This document shows, in pieces, positions 34,657 to 43,413 of a stretch of DNA of 64,000 nucleotides (position 1 is its first letter; each line of letters opens with the position of its first letter). The notes beneath the pieces are model-generated. The model did not search any database and was not told the DNA's origin. It was given only the letters and a program-made list of their open reading frames with translations. Location: NCBI GenBank assembly GCA_016715105.1, contig JADKBO010000002.1, forward strand, positions 372,001 through 436,000, given 5' to 3'. The position numbers were made by a program, and so were the translations under genes. This DNA comes from Saprospiraceae bacterium. Its GTDB lineage: Bacteria; Bacteroidota; Bacteroidia; Chitinophagales; Saprospiraceae.

Positions 34657-34995
34657 TGGACTTACAAACATTACAAGAGTCAGTAGATAAATGGATTACT
34701 ACAACAGGAGTGAGATACTTTGACATCAAAACCAATACCATATTATTGGCGGAAGAAGTGGGGGAGTTCTCAAGATTGATTGCAAGAATTCATGGCGAGC
34801 AATCTTTTAAAATACCGATCACTGAGGCAGAAGGAAAAGAGAAATTACAAGACGAAATGGCGGATATTTTATGGGTCATATCTTGTCTTGCAAACCAGCT
34901 TGATATTGACTTAACAAAAGCAATAGAAAAAAAATTTTGATAAAAAGAATACTAGGGACTCAACAAGACATCTAAACAATGAAAAACTGTCTTGA
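34656..34995 (+). CDS. MazG-like nucleotide pyrophosphohydrolase, 3' frameshift at a poly-A run
   Basis: The helical MazG fold is clear: LAEEVGEFSRLIAR and LQDEMADILWVISCLANQLDID supply the EExxE and ExxD magnesium ligands. These enzymes hydrolyse non-canonical NTPs. As sequenced, the frame stops at 34940, just after A8-T4 (34927-34938). With one A fewer it continues as NFDKKNTRDSTRHLNNEKLS to a TGA at 34993-34995, the tail seen in family members. The run-length error, real mutation or transcriptional slippage cannot be told apart here. Translationally coupled to dtd. Confidence 0.85.
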
Positions 34996-35023
34996 TAAGC
35001 TTTCCGTAAAAAAGAACCAATAA

Positions 35024-36799
35024 TTATATAACACCCATTTTTTTCATCATAAAACTTGCACTTTTACTATTGCAAATACCTGTTCGTAGTTTGTAGTCGA
35101 ATGCCAATTCATTGTTGATTATCTCAACGGCAAAGTTTCTATTTGAAAGTGCATCTGGATATGATTCTTCCAATTTGCATACTTCCAAATCATGAGTTGC
35201 GATGATACCCAAAACATTCGTTGATATAAGTTGCTTGATGTACTCCATCGTGCCAAATTGTTTGTCTTCAGAGTTTGTACCACGCAAGATTTCGTCTAAA
35301 AGGACAAAACAGTCTTCTGTACGTACACAGTCTAAAATGTATTTCAACCTTTTGACTTCTGCATAAAAATATGACTCTGCATTACTTAAAGAATCAGATA
35401 AACGCATAGAAACGAGCACTTTTTTTGGATGAATGGCTGCATGACTAGCACAAACAGGAGCCCCAATTCCTCCCAAGACTAAATTGATACCTATTGTCCG
35501 TAAAAAGGTACTTTTACCTGACATATTGCTACCGGTCAGAATATAAAACTGAGTATCATCAAAGTCTATGTCATTACATACTCGTTTTGTTTCTTTAAGC
35601 AAAGGATGCCCCAGATTTGTGAAGGCGATGCCATTGTTGTAATTGATGTTGGGGAAAACATAGTTAGGATTGTTGTAGCGAAAATTTGCCAAACTACACA
35701 AGGCTTCCACTTCACCAATGACATCCAACCAATTAACTATGTGCTCTGAGAATTTGGACTTCCAAGAGCGTAAATTGATGAATGTATGTAAATGAAAGAG
35801 GAATAAACCGTTGAAGATAGCCGCCCCAATAGGATTGGAAGCACTATTTAAATTATTATAAATGATGGATAGATTTTTGACAGAGGTGCTAGCTTTTTCT
35901 TTATTGTTTTGCAATTTCTTTTGAAGAGCTTGCAGTTGTGCAGAGTCAAATGTTTGAGTTTCTATCTCCCGAAGTAGTGAACTATAATGAGACAAAATTC
36001 TTTCTAAATTGTCTGAAGCATCCAATTCTGATTTAATGTCTTTGAGGTAACTCCCAGCGAAGCCAAGATTCACTAAGAATAAAACATTACCTAGAGTATA
36101 GCCAAATGAAAAATCAAACAAGAAGAAAAGGAGATAGGAAAGTATGAGTAAAATAGGTAAAAAATAAGCGAGTAATTTTACCCAAGGCTTTGTGAGAACA
36201 CTTGGTTTTTTTGCCCATTGGATTAAAAAATCATAGTCTTTCTTTTGATCATTAACCTGATAGGCACTTGCCGAGAATGTTTGTCTCCAAGAAATCTTTT
36301 GGCTAAGTTCCTCAATACTTACTTGTCGTGCAAGTAATGGGGATTCGGCTAATGGACCATCCAATAGCATTTTTGCTAAGCTTTGTCCACCAATATAAGT
36401 ATGGGTTCTATTGAGGTGATGATACAAAGAAAGATTTCCAAAAAAATCCAAATCGTAAGCGTAGTCACTGTCCTCTTTTAAAAATTCGACGCCGTTCTGA
36501 TTGGGGTATATTTGTGATTCTAGAAAATCTATTTCATTCTTGTTCAAGGCTACCAAAGCCGAAATGCTGGCTTTCTCTTTTTCTACTTTTTGGTGTTTTC
36601 TTACTAAAAGAATAAAAACTAAAATAAGTGCAAAGAGTAAAGAACCGAAAAGAAAAGGATGATCTGACTTTATGATTATGTAAACGAGCAAAGGAATTGA
36701 AAAGCCAGTGATACTTCTCCAAAAACTGATATTATCTGAGAGACGGACTATTTTTGACAGATCTTTCTGATATTTATCTAATAACTCCTTGTAAATCAA
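35024..36799 (-). CDS. Membrane-anchored MutS-family ATPase
   Basis: The 591-residue protein ends in a MutS C-terminal ATPase domain: Walker A TGSNMSGKST (422-431), Walker B FVLLDEILRGT (498-508, Asp502, Glu503) and the ATHD switch. The clamp/lever part before it is recognisable (DLDFFGNLSLYHHLNRTHTYIGGQSLAKML). Instead of the mismatch-recognition domain, it has two hydrophobic pairs at about 30-66 and 208-250, so four predicted membrane segments. Related proteins are annotated in Bacteroidota as MutS-like, with unknown function; mismatch repair proper is unlikely. It follows dnaN and nadD on the same strand. Confidence 0.85.
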   Translation of the reverse strand: MIYKELLDKYQKDLSKIVRLSDNISFWRSITGFSIPLLVYIIIKSDHPFLFGSLLFALILVFILLVRKHQKVEKEKASISALVALNKNEIDFLESQIYPNQNGVEFLKEDSDYAYDLDFFGNLSLYHHLNRTHTYIGGQSLAKMLLDGPLAESPLLARQVSIEELSQKISWRQTFSASAYQVNDQKKDYDFLIQWAKKPSVLTKPWVKLLAYFLPILLILSYLLFFLFDFSFGYTLGNVLFLVNLGFAGSYLKDIKSELDASDNLERILSHYSSLLREIETQTFDSAQLQALQKKLQNNKEKASTSVKNLSIIYNNLNSASNPIGAAIFNGLFLFHLHTFINLRSWKSKFSEHIVNWLDVIGEVEALCSLANFRYNNPNYVFPNINYNNGIAFTNLGHPLLKETKRVCNDIDFDDTQFYILTGSNMSGKSTFLRTIGINLVLGGIGAPVCASHAAIHPKKVLVSMRLSDSLSNAESYFYAEVKRLKYILDCVRTEDCFVLLDEILRGTNSEDKQFGTMEYIKQLISTNVLGIIATHDLEVCKLEESYPDALSNRNFAVEIINNELAFDYKLRTGICNSKSASFMMKKMGVI

Positions 36800-36835
36800 A
36801 ATATTAATATTTGTGGCTCAAAAATATACAATAGC

Positions 36836-37423
36836 TCATTGATATATTCTATGATCATGGATATATTTATAGACGGCGTCAGGAACCAAATATCTTATAG
36901 AATTTCCTCCTTTGATTCTATCTCTAATGTAAGTAGATGAAATCTCCAACATAGGAGCGTTTATGAAACGAATTTTGTGTTCACTAAATTTATCTGGAAC
37001 GACCATTTCTGAGCCAGGGCGAGCATATACATAAATCTCGTGTTCCTGTAAAATCATTTCATAATTTTTCCACTTATCAAAAGAAGCTAGATTATCTCCC
37101 CCCATCAACAAAACAAATGACTTGTTAGGATATTTTTCCTTGAGATAAATAAGTGTATCAATGGTAAAAGAAGGCTTTGGGAGTGCAAATTCGATGTTGG
37201 ATGCTTTAATTTTTGAGTTGTCACCGAGCGCCAACTCAACCATACATAAGCGATCATAGTCATTTGCCAGGCTTTTCTTTTCTTTGAGTGGATTGTGGGG
37301 ACTGACTATCAGCCACACCTCATCTAAGTCAGCGTCACTTACTAAATGATTTGCTATGATCAGATGGCCTACATGAATGGGATTGAACGAACCAAAAAAG
37401 AGACCAATCTTTTTGATAGACAT
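36836..37423 (-). CDS. nadD: Nicotinate-nucleotide adenylyltransferase NadD
   Basis: NadD adenylates nicotinate mononucleotide in NAD synthesis. The 195 residues carry the nucleotidyltransferase motif GSFNPIHVGH (11-20) and the second motif ISSTYIRDRI, plus PSFTIDTL and MGGDNLASFDKW typical of NadD. The frame is complete. It starts 8 bp after dnaN, hence probably one transcript. Confidence 0.95.
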   Translation of the reverse strand: MSIKKIGLFFGSFNPIHVGHLIIANHLVSDADLDEVWLIVSPHNPLKEKKSLANDYDRLCMVELALGDNSKIKASNIEFALPKPSFTIDTLIYLKEKYPNKSFVLLMGGDNLASFDKWKNYEMILQEHEIYVYARPGSEMVVPDKFSEHKIRFINAPMLEISSTYIRDRIKGGNSIRYLVPDAVYKYIHDHRIYQ

Positions 37424-37431
37424 ATGATCAA

Positions 37432-38547
37432 TTAGTAGGTGGACAAAACCGGCATTACAAGCATCATCAAATGTTCATTTTTCTCTTGTTCTGCAGGGAC
37501 AAGGATTCCAGCACGACTTGGTATGGAGGTATTGAGAATTGCCTCTTCAGTATCAATATTTCCCAACATTTCAATAAAGATTTTGGAATTGAAACCCATA
37601 CTCATTAGCTCGCCGTTATATCTGCACGGCAGCTGCTCAGTTGCTTCATTAGAAAAATCTAAATCTTGTGCAGAAAGCGTCAAGGCGTTTTCGCCCATAT
37701 TTAAGATGATCTGATTGGTGCTTTTGCTTGCATAAATACTGATCCTTCTTAATGAATTTTGAAAGTCTTTTTTATCTATGATCAATTCATTAGGGTTATC
37801 GACCGGGATAACCGCATTGTAATCTGGATATTTTGCATCAATCAACCTGGTGATGATACTTGTTTCACCAAAATTGAAAAAGGCATTTTTCCTATTGAAT
37901 GAAATGGTTAAAGACCCATCTTCAGGAAGAGCAATTTTTAATAAAGACAAAACCTTTTTTGGAAGGATGATACTTTCAGTTATTTCTGAGCTAATCCCAA
38001 AGAAGCTATACTTCACTAGTTTGTGAGCATCTGTTGCAACAAAGATCAGCTTATTAAAATCAATTTGCATCAAAACACCAGTCATAGCTAGGCGCAACTC
38101 ATCGCTACTAGTTGCAAACATAGTTCTTGATATAGCGGAGGCCAATTTCTTACAATCGAAAGTAAGGGATTCTACGTTTTCTTCAACCGGTGCAGCTGGG
38201 AAGTCCTCGATACCGTCGCCAGATAAATGATATTTTCCGTAAGACGATTGGATGTCAATTCCATTGTTATCACCGACAGAAATTGTGATCGGCTGTTCAG
38301 GAAGCGCCTTTAATGTTTCTAATAATATTTTTGATGGAATGGCGATACTACCAGCCTCTATAACAGTTACCATGATAGAGGTAATGATGGTGGTGTCTAC
38401 ATTGGTCGCTGTAATGGTAAGCTTTCCGCTTTTTTCCAAATTAAACAAGAAATCTTCAGTAACAGGCAATACGGGATTCGCGACAATGACAGATCCTGCT
38501 ACTTGTAGCTTTTTTACTAATTCTTGTGATGATACCTCAAACTTCAT
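37432..38547 (-). CDS. dnaN: DNA polymerase III subunit beta (sliding clamp)
   Basis: The 371-residue protein has three repeated clamp domains; visible marks are MKFEVSSQELVKKLQVAGSVI, LTITATNVDTTI, EDGSLTISF, ATDAHKLVKYSF and the C-terminal VMPVLS. The clamp tethers polymerases and repair proteins to DNA. dnaA is not adjacent, as in several Bacteroidota. Its position 3.3 kb from the AT-rich spacer and 5.4 kb from parS supports an origin-proximal location. A TATTTTTG box lies 20 bp upstream of the start. Confidence 0.97.
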   Translation of the reverse strand: MKFEVSSQELVKKLQVAGSVIVANPVLPVTEDFLFNLEKSGKLTITATNVDTTIITSIMVTVIEAGSIAIPSKILLETLKALPEQPITISVGDNNGIDIQSSYGKYHLSGDGIEDFPAAPVEENVESLTFDCKKLASAISRTMFATSSDELRLAMTGVLMQIDFNKLIFVATDAHKLVKYSFFGISSEITESIILPKKVLSLLKIALPEDGSLTISFNRKNAFFNFGETSIITRLIDAKYPDYNAVIPVDNPNELIIDKKDFQNSLRRISIYASKSTNQIILNMGENALTLSAQDLDFSNEATEQLPCRYNGELMSMGFNSKIFIEMLGNIDTEEAILNTSIPSRAGILVPAEQEKNEHLMMLVMPVLSTY

Positions 38548-38566
38548 AAATATTTATTTACTCCGA

Positions 38567-38574
38567 CAAAAATA
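38567..38574 (-). promoter_or_regulatory. -7 box (TATTTTTG) for dnaN
   Basis: It matches TAnnTTTG on the minus strand and gives an RNA start near 38561, about 14 nt before the ATG. The spacer 38575-38782 otherwise contains only a plus-strand open frame with no start codon (see rejected items). Confidence 0.55.
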
Positions 38575-38782
38575 GAAAAATTAAACACTTATAGCTTTAT
38601 AATTTGCCCCCTTTTCAAAGATCATCACAAATGTGGAGGAATAAAATTTGAAGAGTATGTCAAAAACGTCTCGAACATTTGCCACGATCTGGAAAATCTG
38701 CTTTCTTACAGACAAAGGGTTAAAAAAGGTGATTCTGAGAAAGTGATAGAAAAAAATGTGTAAACAATGAATAGAAGCCTCC

Positions 38783-39130
38783 TTATTTCAGAGGGAAATA
38801 GTTGAAAGTAGCACCCAACTCACTGAGAATAAAAATGCAAAGGAATTCATCAGGATCTTTATAGTCTTTCAAAAAATCATTGACTTTTTCATTGTAGATC
38901 AAATTTTTTGTCACAAACTCTTCTAATGTTGAGGCATTGATGTTCCATTTTCCTCCAGCTTCATTTTTCTTAATGATGGGAATACCCATTTCAAGAAAGC
39001 CTTGATGTGCAGCAAAAATGGGGTAATTGGAAATGTTTTCATTTCTAATGATTTCACTAGCTTCGCTTAAAGCTTTTTTGTAAATCTTGAAGTCTTGCTC
39101 TAGAACTAGAAATTTTTCTGCTTTTGCCAT
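38783..39130 (-). CDS. Conserved Bacteroidota protein of unknown function
   Basis: It has 115 residues, no signal peptide, and is helical in character (MAKAEKFLVLEQDFKIYKKA, then NISNYPIFAAHQG, NINASTLEEFVTKNLI, ELGATFNYFPL). I recall similar short proteins in other Bacteroidota, without a known role. It is the last gene of the leftward run from the Ig-like lipoprotein through lptB and starts 1 bp after the preceding lipoprotein gene. Confidence 0.7.
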   Translation of the reverse strand: MAKAEKFLVLEQDFKIYKKALSEASEIIRNENISNYPIFAAHQGFLEMGIPIIKKNEAGGKWNINASTLEEFVTKNLIYNEKVNDFLKDYKDPDEFLCIFILSELGATFNYFPLK

Positions 39131-39131
39131 G

Positions 39132-39506
39132 TCAATTATTTGTTGAATCTTTTTGAGTCTTTTGGGGAATATCTTTTAATGTGATATCTAAAAATGGTTT
39201 AGGTCTGGTAGAATCATTGAGCTCTATCCTTCCTATATAGCCTGGTTTGTTGGGTCGGTTGGGAAAATATAAGTTACCACCGAGGTTGAAACTCATTTCG
39301 TTGATCATGATAGAATCGACAAACATTTCTGCCTCTCTAAGCACATCTTCCCGACAGTTGAACATCCTCAGCTTATAATAATTATCCGTTTCTGTTTTTA
39401 ACTTATTTTGTATCAAAGCCATATTGAATTCATCCTCATTATCTAAACAAGCATATAAACTTATGCAACAGATGAAAAAAGAAGTCAATGAGAAACTATT
39501 TTTCAT
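39132..39506 (-). CDS. Putative lipoprotein, unknown function
   Basis: It has 124 residues. The signal sequence ends in the lipobox-like SLYAC (Cys at residue 20), so the protein is probably lipidated. The mature part has no recognised motif; it contains CREDVLREAEMFVDSIMINEMSF and ends in a charged tail. It overlaps the preceding lipoprotein gene by 11 bp, so translation is probably coupled. Confidence 0.7.
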   Translation of the reverse strand: MKNSFSLTSFFICCISLYACLDNEDEFNMALIQNKLKTETDNYYKLRMFNCREDVLREAEMFVDSIMINEMSFNLGGNLYFPNRPNKPGYIGRIELNDSTRPKPFLDITLKDIPQKTQKDSTNN

Positions 39507-39753
39507 CTTCTACCAAGTTTTGAATCTCCAAAAGGCGAATGCGCAACAAAGAATCGACAGCAAGCGAAAAAACAGTATCCCTTTGTGCCAAACAGATGCT
39601 ATCACTTTTTCTACGGATGCTGTCTGTCAAAGCAATATTCAAACTATCAAAAACGACTTTTTCGGCGGCATTTAAAGTAGTTCTTTCTACTTTTTTGCGA
39701 CATGCAGAAAGGAGTAAAACAAAAAGTATAAGAGAAAGGCAAATCTTATTCAT
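39496..39753 (-). CDS. Small lipoprotein, unknown function
   Basis: I place the start at the ATG at 39753 ([18 protein letters not shown]) because it gives a standard lipoprotein signal; the frame is open ten codons further but without a plausible leader. Lipobox Cys18. The mature 67 residues are a charged helix ([15 protein letters not shown]). It overlaps the lptB stop by 8 bp. LptC, which is usually near lptB, is a single-pass membrane protein of about 190 residues, so this is not LptC. Confidence 0.65.
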   Translation of the reverse strand: MNKICLSLILFVLLLSACRKKVERTTLNAAEKVVFDSLNIALTDSIRRKSDSICLAQRDTVFSLAVDSLLRIRLLEIQNLVEDEK

Positions 39754-40492
39754 CTGCTCGTATAACTTTTTTGCGCAAGACAAAATTTTGACCGAGGTAT
39801 ACTTTTCTCACAATTTCGTCTTCAGCTAATTCTTCGGCAGATCCTTGTTTCAATATTTTCCCCTCAAACATCAAATAAGCACGATCCGTGATCGAAAGAG
39901 TTTCTTGTACATTGTGGTCGGTGATCAGAATACCGATATTTTTTGTTTTTAATTTAGCCACGATAGACTGAATATCCTCCACAGCGATGGGGTCAATGCC
40001 CGCAAAAGGTTCGTCCAATAAAATAAACTTTGGCGAAGATGCTAAAGCCCTAGCTATTTCTGTCCGACGCCTTTCTCCTCCCGACAAAGAATCACCCAAA
40101 TTTTTTCTTACTTTATCTAAATGAAATTCACCAATCAATGACTCACATTTATCGATCCTTTCTTCTTTGGTCAAAGGCATCATTTCCAAAATGGCCATGA
40201 TGTTGTCTTCGACACTCATCTTGCGAAAAACGGAAGCTTCTTGAGGCAAGTAACCAATGCCCTTTTGTGCCCTTTTGTACATTGGAAGTTCTGTAATCTC
40301 TACATCGTCCAAATAAACCTGGCCTTCATTTGGTTTTACAAAACCGACCATCATATAAAAACTGGTTGTTTTACCTGCTCCGTTTGGCCCAAGTAAACCA
40401 ACAATCTCGCCCTGGTCTACGGAAATAGAAACGCCATCAACCACTTTGCGAAGACCGTATTGTTTTTTTAGATTATCTGCTCGTAAAATCAT
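39746..40492 (-). CDS. lptB: LPS export ABC transporter ATP-binding protein LptB
   Basis: LptB2 powers extraction of LPS from the inner membrane by LptFG. The 248 residues show Walker [10 protein letters not shown] (35-43), signature LSGGERRR, Walker [12 protein letters not shown] and the H-loop TDHN. The LptB-specific features [17 protein letters not shown] and [11 protein letters not shown] are present. The gene lies 15 bp after the Ig-like lipoprotein gene and leads a series of overlapping small genes. Confidence 0.95.
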   Translation of the reverse strand: MILRADNLKKQYGLRKVVDGVSISVDQGEIVGLLGPNGAGKTTSFYMMVGFVKPNEGQVYLDDVEITELPMYKRAQKGIGYLPQEASVFRKMSVEDNIMAILEMMPLTKEERIDKCESLIGEFHLDKVRKNLGDSLSGGERRRTEIARALASSPKFILLDEPFAGIDPIAVEDIQSIVAKLKTKNIGILITDHNVQETLSITDRAYLMFEGKILKQGSAEELAEDEIVRKVYLGQNFVLRKKVIRADE

Positions 40493-40507
40493 GGTGCAAA
40501 GTTATTA

Positions 40508-42082
40508 TTATTCTTCGAAGCTGATTTCAGTTTCTACCGTCCAATTTTCACGAAGGTTTTCGACAGTAAAAGACTTGGTGATTTCTGCCTGATGTTTATT
40601 CCAAAAATCTACAGGATCCCACTGATTATTTCCATTCAAATCCTGAATGATTACAATTTTGTATGCACCTGGTTTCAAACCATTATAATTTAAAGTAATA
40701 TTGGACACGTTTTCTACGATGGTTTTTCTTACTGGCCCAGTATTATCTTCCAATGAAACTACGTATCGCGATAAACTATCTAACTTTGATATGACTGCAA
40801 CCAAACCAGACAATTTATCTTCACTGATCTTTGTGTATTTCACAGACAAACTATCAGAAACGTTACCGAAAATGTCTTCAAATGCCGCGGAATCAATCCG
40901 GAAAGTATACTGTTTTGCCAGTAGGTTTTCAGCTGTAAACTGATAAATAATATTGTCAGTTGAATTGGCTTGGAGCGGCAACCGAAGTCCAGAAGAATCC
41001 ACAAAAGCAACAGATGTGGGATTTTTTAAAAAACCAGGATTAGATAATTTTACTTTGATGGTATCAAAATTACTCAGAAAGGTATTGTTGGTCAAATTGG
41101 TTAATTTCAGAGCTTGACTTACAGTCGAAGAGTCAGGTATTTTAAAATTCAACGTGTCAGAATCCAACAAAAGAAGAACACTATCTTGCGAAATTTGATT
41201 GGGTTGGTACCAGATCATAAGGCTATCTCCTTGATAAGAAGTAAAAGTCTGCAGGCTATCATTTAAGAACTTATAAGAAGGAGCAGAATCTAAGGGGCGA
41301 TTGAATTTTATTTTGAAAAGACCAGCGCTTTTACTTTCAGAATCAAAAATTCTTAACTTTCCAAGAGGTTTGGATAGAGCAAGGTTGGATTCAAAAACAT
41401 TTGAAGAGTCAGAAAAGGTAATCAATGTATCATTGTAACCCAAACTTTCAACTCCTTCGTTGTATGTGTAACTGACATTTTCATCAAGCACAGCGAAAAT
41501 TCTGAAAGTATCCCGCTTTATATTTTCGATTGAAAAAGTTCCATCCTTTCCCGTTCGGGCAAAATAAAAGGGCTTTTCTTTTACAAATGCAGAGTCTTGC
41601 AGGTTATCATAAAGCATCACAGTCACATTCTCAACAGGTTTTGAAGTAAGCGCATCGTTGACTGTGCCTTTTACGGACAAAGAATCAATGATGTCACCAG
41701 TTGAAAAAACATATCGATAATTGACCAATTTATTATTCTCGTGTAAATCCTGAATGGCTTCGCCAAAGTTAACAGTATAGGTTGTACTATCTCTTATTAT
41801 TTCTTTTTCATTGAAACGAAAGAGAATTTTCTTACCCCTGTTTTTGACTTCGGGAATATAAGTGAGCGGTGGCGAAACCACAATTTGTTTGATAGGGTCA
41901 CGCAAAACCACAAATTCGTCGAAAGTTAAATCAAAAGAACGACCAGAAAAATTGGTTTGAAAATTAGGACTAGACTCTTCTACTACGATTTTTGGCGGCT
42001 CTTTGTCTTTTGGACCACCGCCAAGCGTACCACTACTGGCACATTGCCAAAAGGAAAAACATAAACCAAAAATAAAAACCAA
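40508..42082 (-). CDS. Ig-like domain lipoprotein, start region possibly frameshifted
   Basis: After QCASSGTLGGGPKDKEPP, a lipobox and the usual Gly-rich linker of a widespread Bacteroidota lipoprotein, comes an SbsA/Big_5-like domain (PPKIVVEESSPNFQTNFSGRSFDLTFDEFV) and further beta-sandwiches, one like a carboxypeptidase-regulatory fold (VKGTVNDALTSKPVENVTVML). The frame has only a TTG start (42082), giving a signal without positive charge. An ATG at 42093 in another frame encodes MNKYWFLFLVYVF, a better signal, so one indel in the T-rich leader is likely. A TACCTTTG box lies at 42097-42104. Function unknown. Confidence 0.8.
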   Translation of the reverse strand: MVFIFGLCFSFWQCASSGTLGGGPKDKEPPKIVVEESSPNFQTNFSGRSFDLTFDEFVVLRDPIKQIVVSPPLTYIPEVKNRGKKILFRFNEKEIIRDSTTYTVNFGEAIQDLHENNKLVNYRYVFSTGDIIDSLSVKGTVNDALTSKPVENVTVMLYDNLQDSAFVKEKPFYFARTGKDGTFSIENIKRDTFRIFAVLDENVSYTYNEGVESLGYNDTLITFSDSSNVFESNLALSKPLGKLRIFDSESKSAGLFKIKFNRPLDSAPSYKFLNDSLQTFTSYQGDSLMIWYQPNQISQDSVLLLLDSDTLNFKIPDSSTVSQALKLTNLTNNTFLSNFDTIKVKLSNPGFLKNPTSVAFVDSSGLRLPLQANSTDNIIYQFTAENLLAKQYTFRIDSAAFEDIFGNVSDSLSVKYTKISEDKLSGLVAVISKLDSLSRYVVSLEDNTGPVRKTIVENVSNITLNYNGLKPGAYKIVIIQDLNGNNQWDPVDFWNKHQAEITKSFTVENLRENWTVETEISFEE

Positions 42083-42166
42083 TATTTATTCATACTCAAA
42101 GGTATAAACGAAATTTTTGCCAAAAGTACTCATCATTTTCATCACAAAACAGGGATTCATGCAAAA

Positions 42167-43045
42167 CTATTCTGGAAGAACAACTAGCGCAAGCTCCTTT
42201 CTATATTCAGAAGGGCTTTTATTGGTGATGCGTTTAAAATATTTATTAAAATGAGAAAAATTATTAAACCCGGCCTCAAAACAAACATCTGTAATAGACA
42301 TAGGGTCATCAGCCAACAGTTTGCAGGCATGGGCAATGCGATATTCGTTGACAAACTCCACAAAGGTTTTGCCCGTTTGTTTTTTGAAAAACCGACAAAA
42401 AGAAGGCACGGTCATGCTTGTTATATCTGCCAATTGTTCTAAAGCAATGTCATCCTGAAAATTTTCACGCACAAAAGAAAAAACCTCGTCGAGTCTATCT
42501 GCTCCCTGTACCGAGTGCACCAAAGTAACTCCAGAGACATTCAGTATTTCTAAATCTCTGGACGTAGCCAAAATATTTAGAATTTTCATTACCTCTAGTA
42601 GTTTTTCAAAATTACTCATGTAAAAAAGACTTTCCAATCTCTCACCTACTTCGCTTCGAGTATTTCCAAAAAAAGAAACGCCATTTTTTGCAAGGTCAAG
42701 AAAACGCCTTACGGCAATAAACTCCGGCCTTTTCAAAATATCTGGACCCAAGAAGTCTTCTCTAAATTGCAAGACAACTTCTGTTCCAGCGCCGATCAGC
42801 CTGTCGGCAAAACCATTATGTGGCAGGCCAGAACCAATGACAATCAGGTCACCATTGTAATAATTGGAAATGTGGTTACCAATGTGGCGCTTTCCATTAC
42901 CCTCTTTTATAAAGACAATTTCTACCTCTTGGTGAAAATGCCAAAATGGTTTTTGATCATCCGCACGGGATTCATATTTCTTTAAGGCAAAGGAACTTCC
43001 AAAGGAAGGTTCTATTCGTTCTATAAAAGCCTGTTTTTTCTTCAT
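42167..43045 (-). CDS. AraC family transcriptional regulator
   Basis: It has 292 residues. The N-terminal cupin domain (about 20-150; WHFHQEVEIVFIKEGNGKRHIGNH) would bind a small ligand, often a sugar. The C-terminal half holds two helix-turn-helix motifs (about 185-285): LADITSMTVPSFCRFFKKQTG and SITDVCFEAGFNNFSHFNKYFKRITNKSPSEYRK, the AraC signature. Target unknown; no sugar operon is adjacent. It is divergent from the small-RNA candidate at 43196. Confidence 0.93.
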   Translation of the reverse strand: MKKKQAFIERIEPSFGSSFALKKYESRADDQKPFWHFHQEVEIVFIKEGNGKRHIGNHISNYYNGDLIVIGSGLPHNGFADRLIGAGTEVVLQFREDFLGPDILKRPEFIAVRRFLDLAKNGVSFFGNTRSEVGERLESLFYMSNFEKLLEVMKILNILATSRDLEILNVSGVTLVHSVQGADRLDEVFSFVRENFQDDIALEQLADITSMTVPSFCRFFKKQTGKTFVEFVNEYRIAHACKLLADDPMSITDVCFEAGFNNFSHFNKYFKRITNKSPSEYRKELALVVLPE

Positions 43046-43181
43046 TCAACCAATATATTATTCTGCAACCACACAGAGTAAATCAAAATTTTAACACAAG
43101 TTAGCCAAAAAAAGCCATTTTAAGGTAAAATAACACATAAAATGGAAAAAATAAATGAAGCGCGTACGGTCTTTATTATTG

Positions 43182-43189
43182 TATCTTTG
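43182..43189 (+). promoter_or_regulatory. -7 box (TATCTTTG) for the small-RNA candidate
   Basis: It matches TAnnTTTG. A 6-bp dyad (ATTGTA, 43191-43196, with TACAAT, 43202-43207) straddles the predicted start and may be an operator or the 5' stem of the RNA. Confidence 0.55.
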
Positions 43190-43195
43190 TATTGT

Positions 43196-43297
43196 AAATA
43201 ATACAATAAGTGAGAAGATTACTTCTCGGAAGATAAATGTGGCTTTAACGATTTGAATTTCAAGAAAAACCTTGCTAAAAAGTTAGCGAGGTTTTTT
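43196..43297 (+). ncRNA. Candidate small RNA of about 100 nt
   Basis: The promoter box and a strong terminator (14-bp stem 43265-43278 with 43283-43296, one wobble, loop AAAG, six T) bound a 100-nt stretch with no credible coding frame; the best is an eight-codon GTG frame at 43210. A perfect hairpin GAGAAG-ATTA-CTTCTC lies at 43212-43227. It sits between the divergent araC-type gene and the convergent metB-type gene and so belongs to neither. The rest of 43046-43413 shows nothing further. Confidence 0.55.
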
Positions 43298-43413
43298 CAT
43301 TTTATACAAATGCCTAATCTTCAATCCCTTATAACTTTCATATTATAAAAGATATTATTCGCTCATCATAGCCATAAAGTCAAAAGCGTTATTTATTATT
43401 TGTTTTCTTGCTT

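Noticed and set aside
38575..38763. Plus-strand open frame (KCGGIKFEEYVKNVSNICHD...) ending at TAA 38761-38763
   Set aside because: It looks faintly like coding sequence but has no ATG, GTG or TTG start in frame and overlaps the dnaN promoter. It could be a gene remnant; not enough to call.
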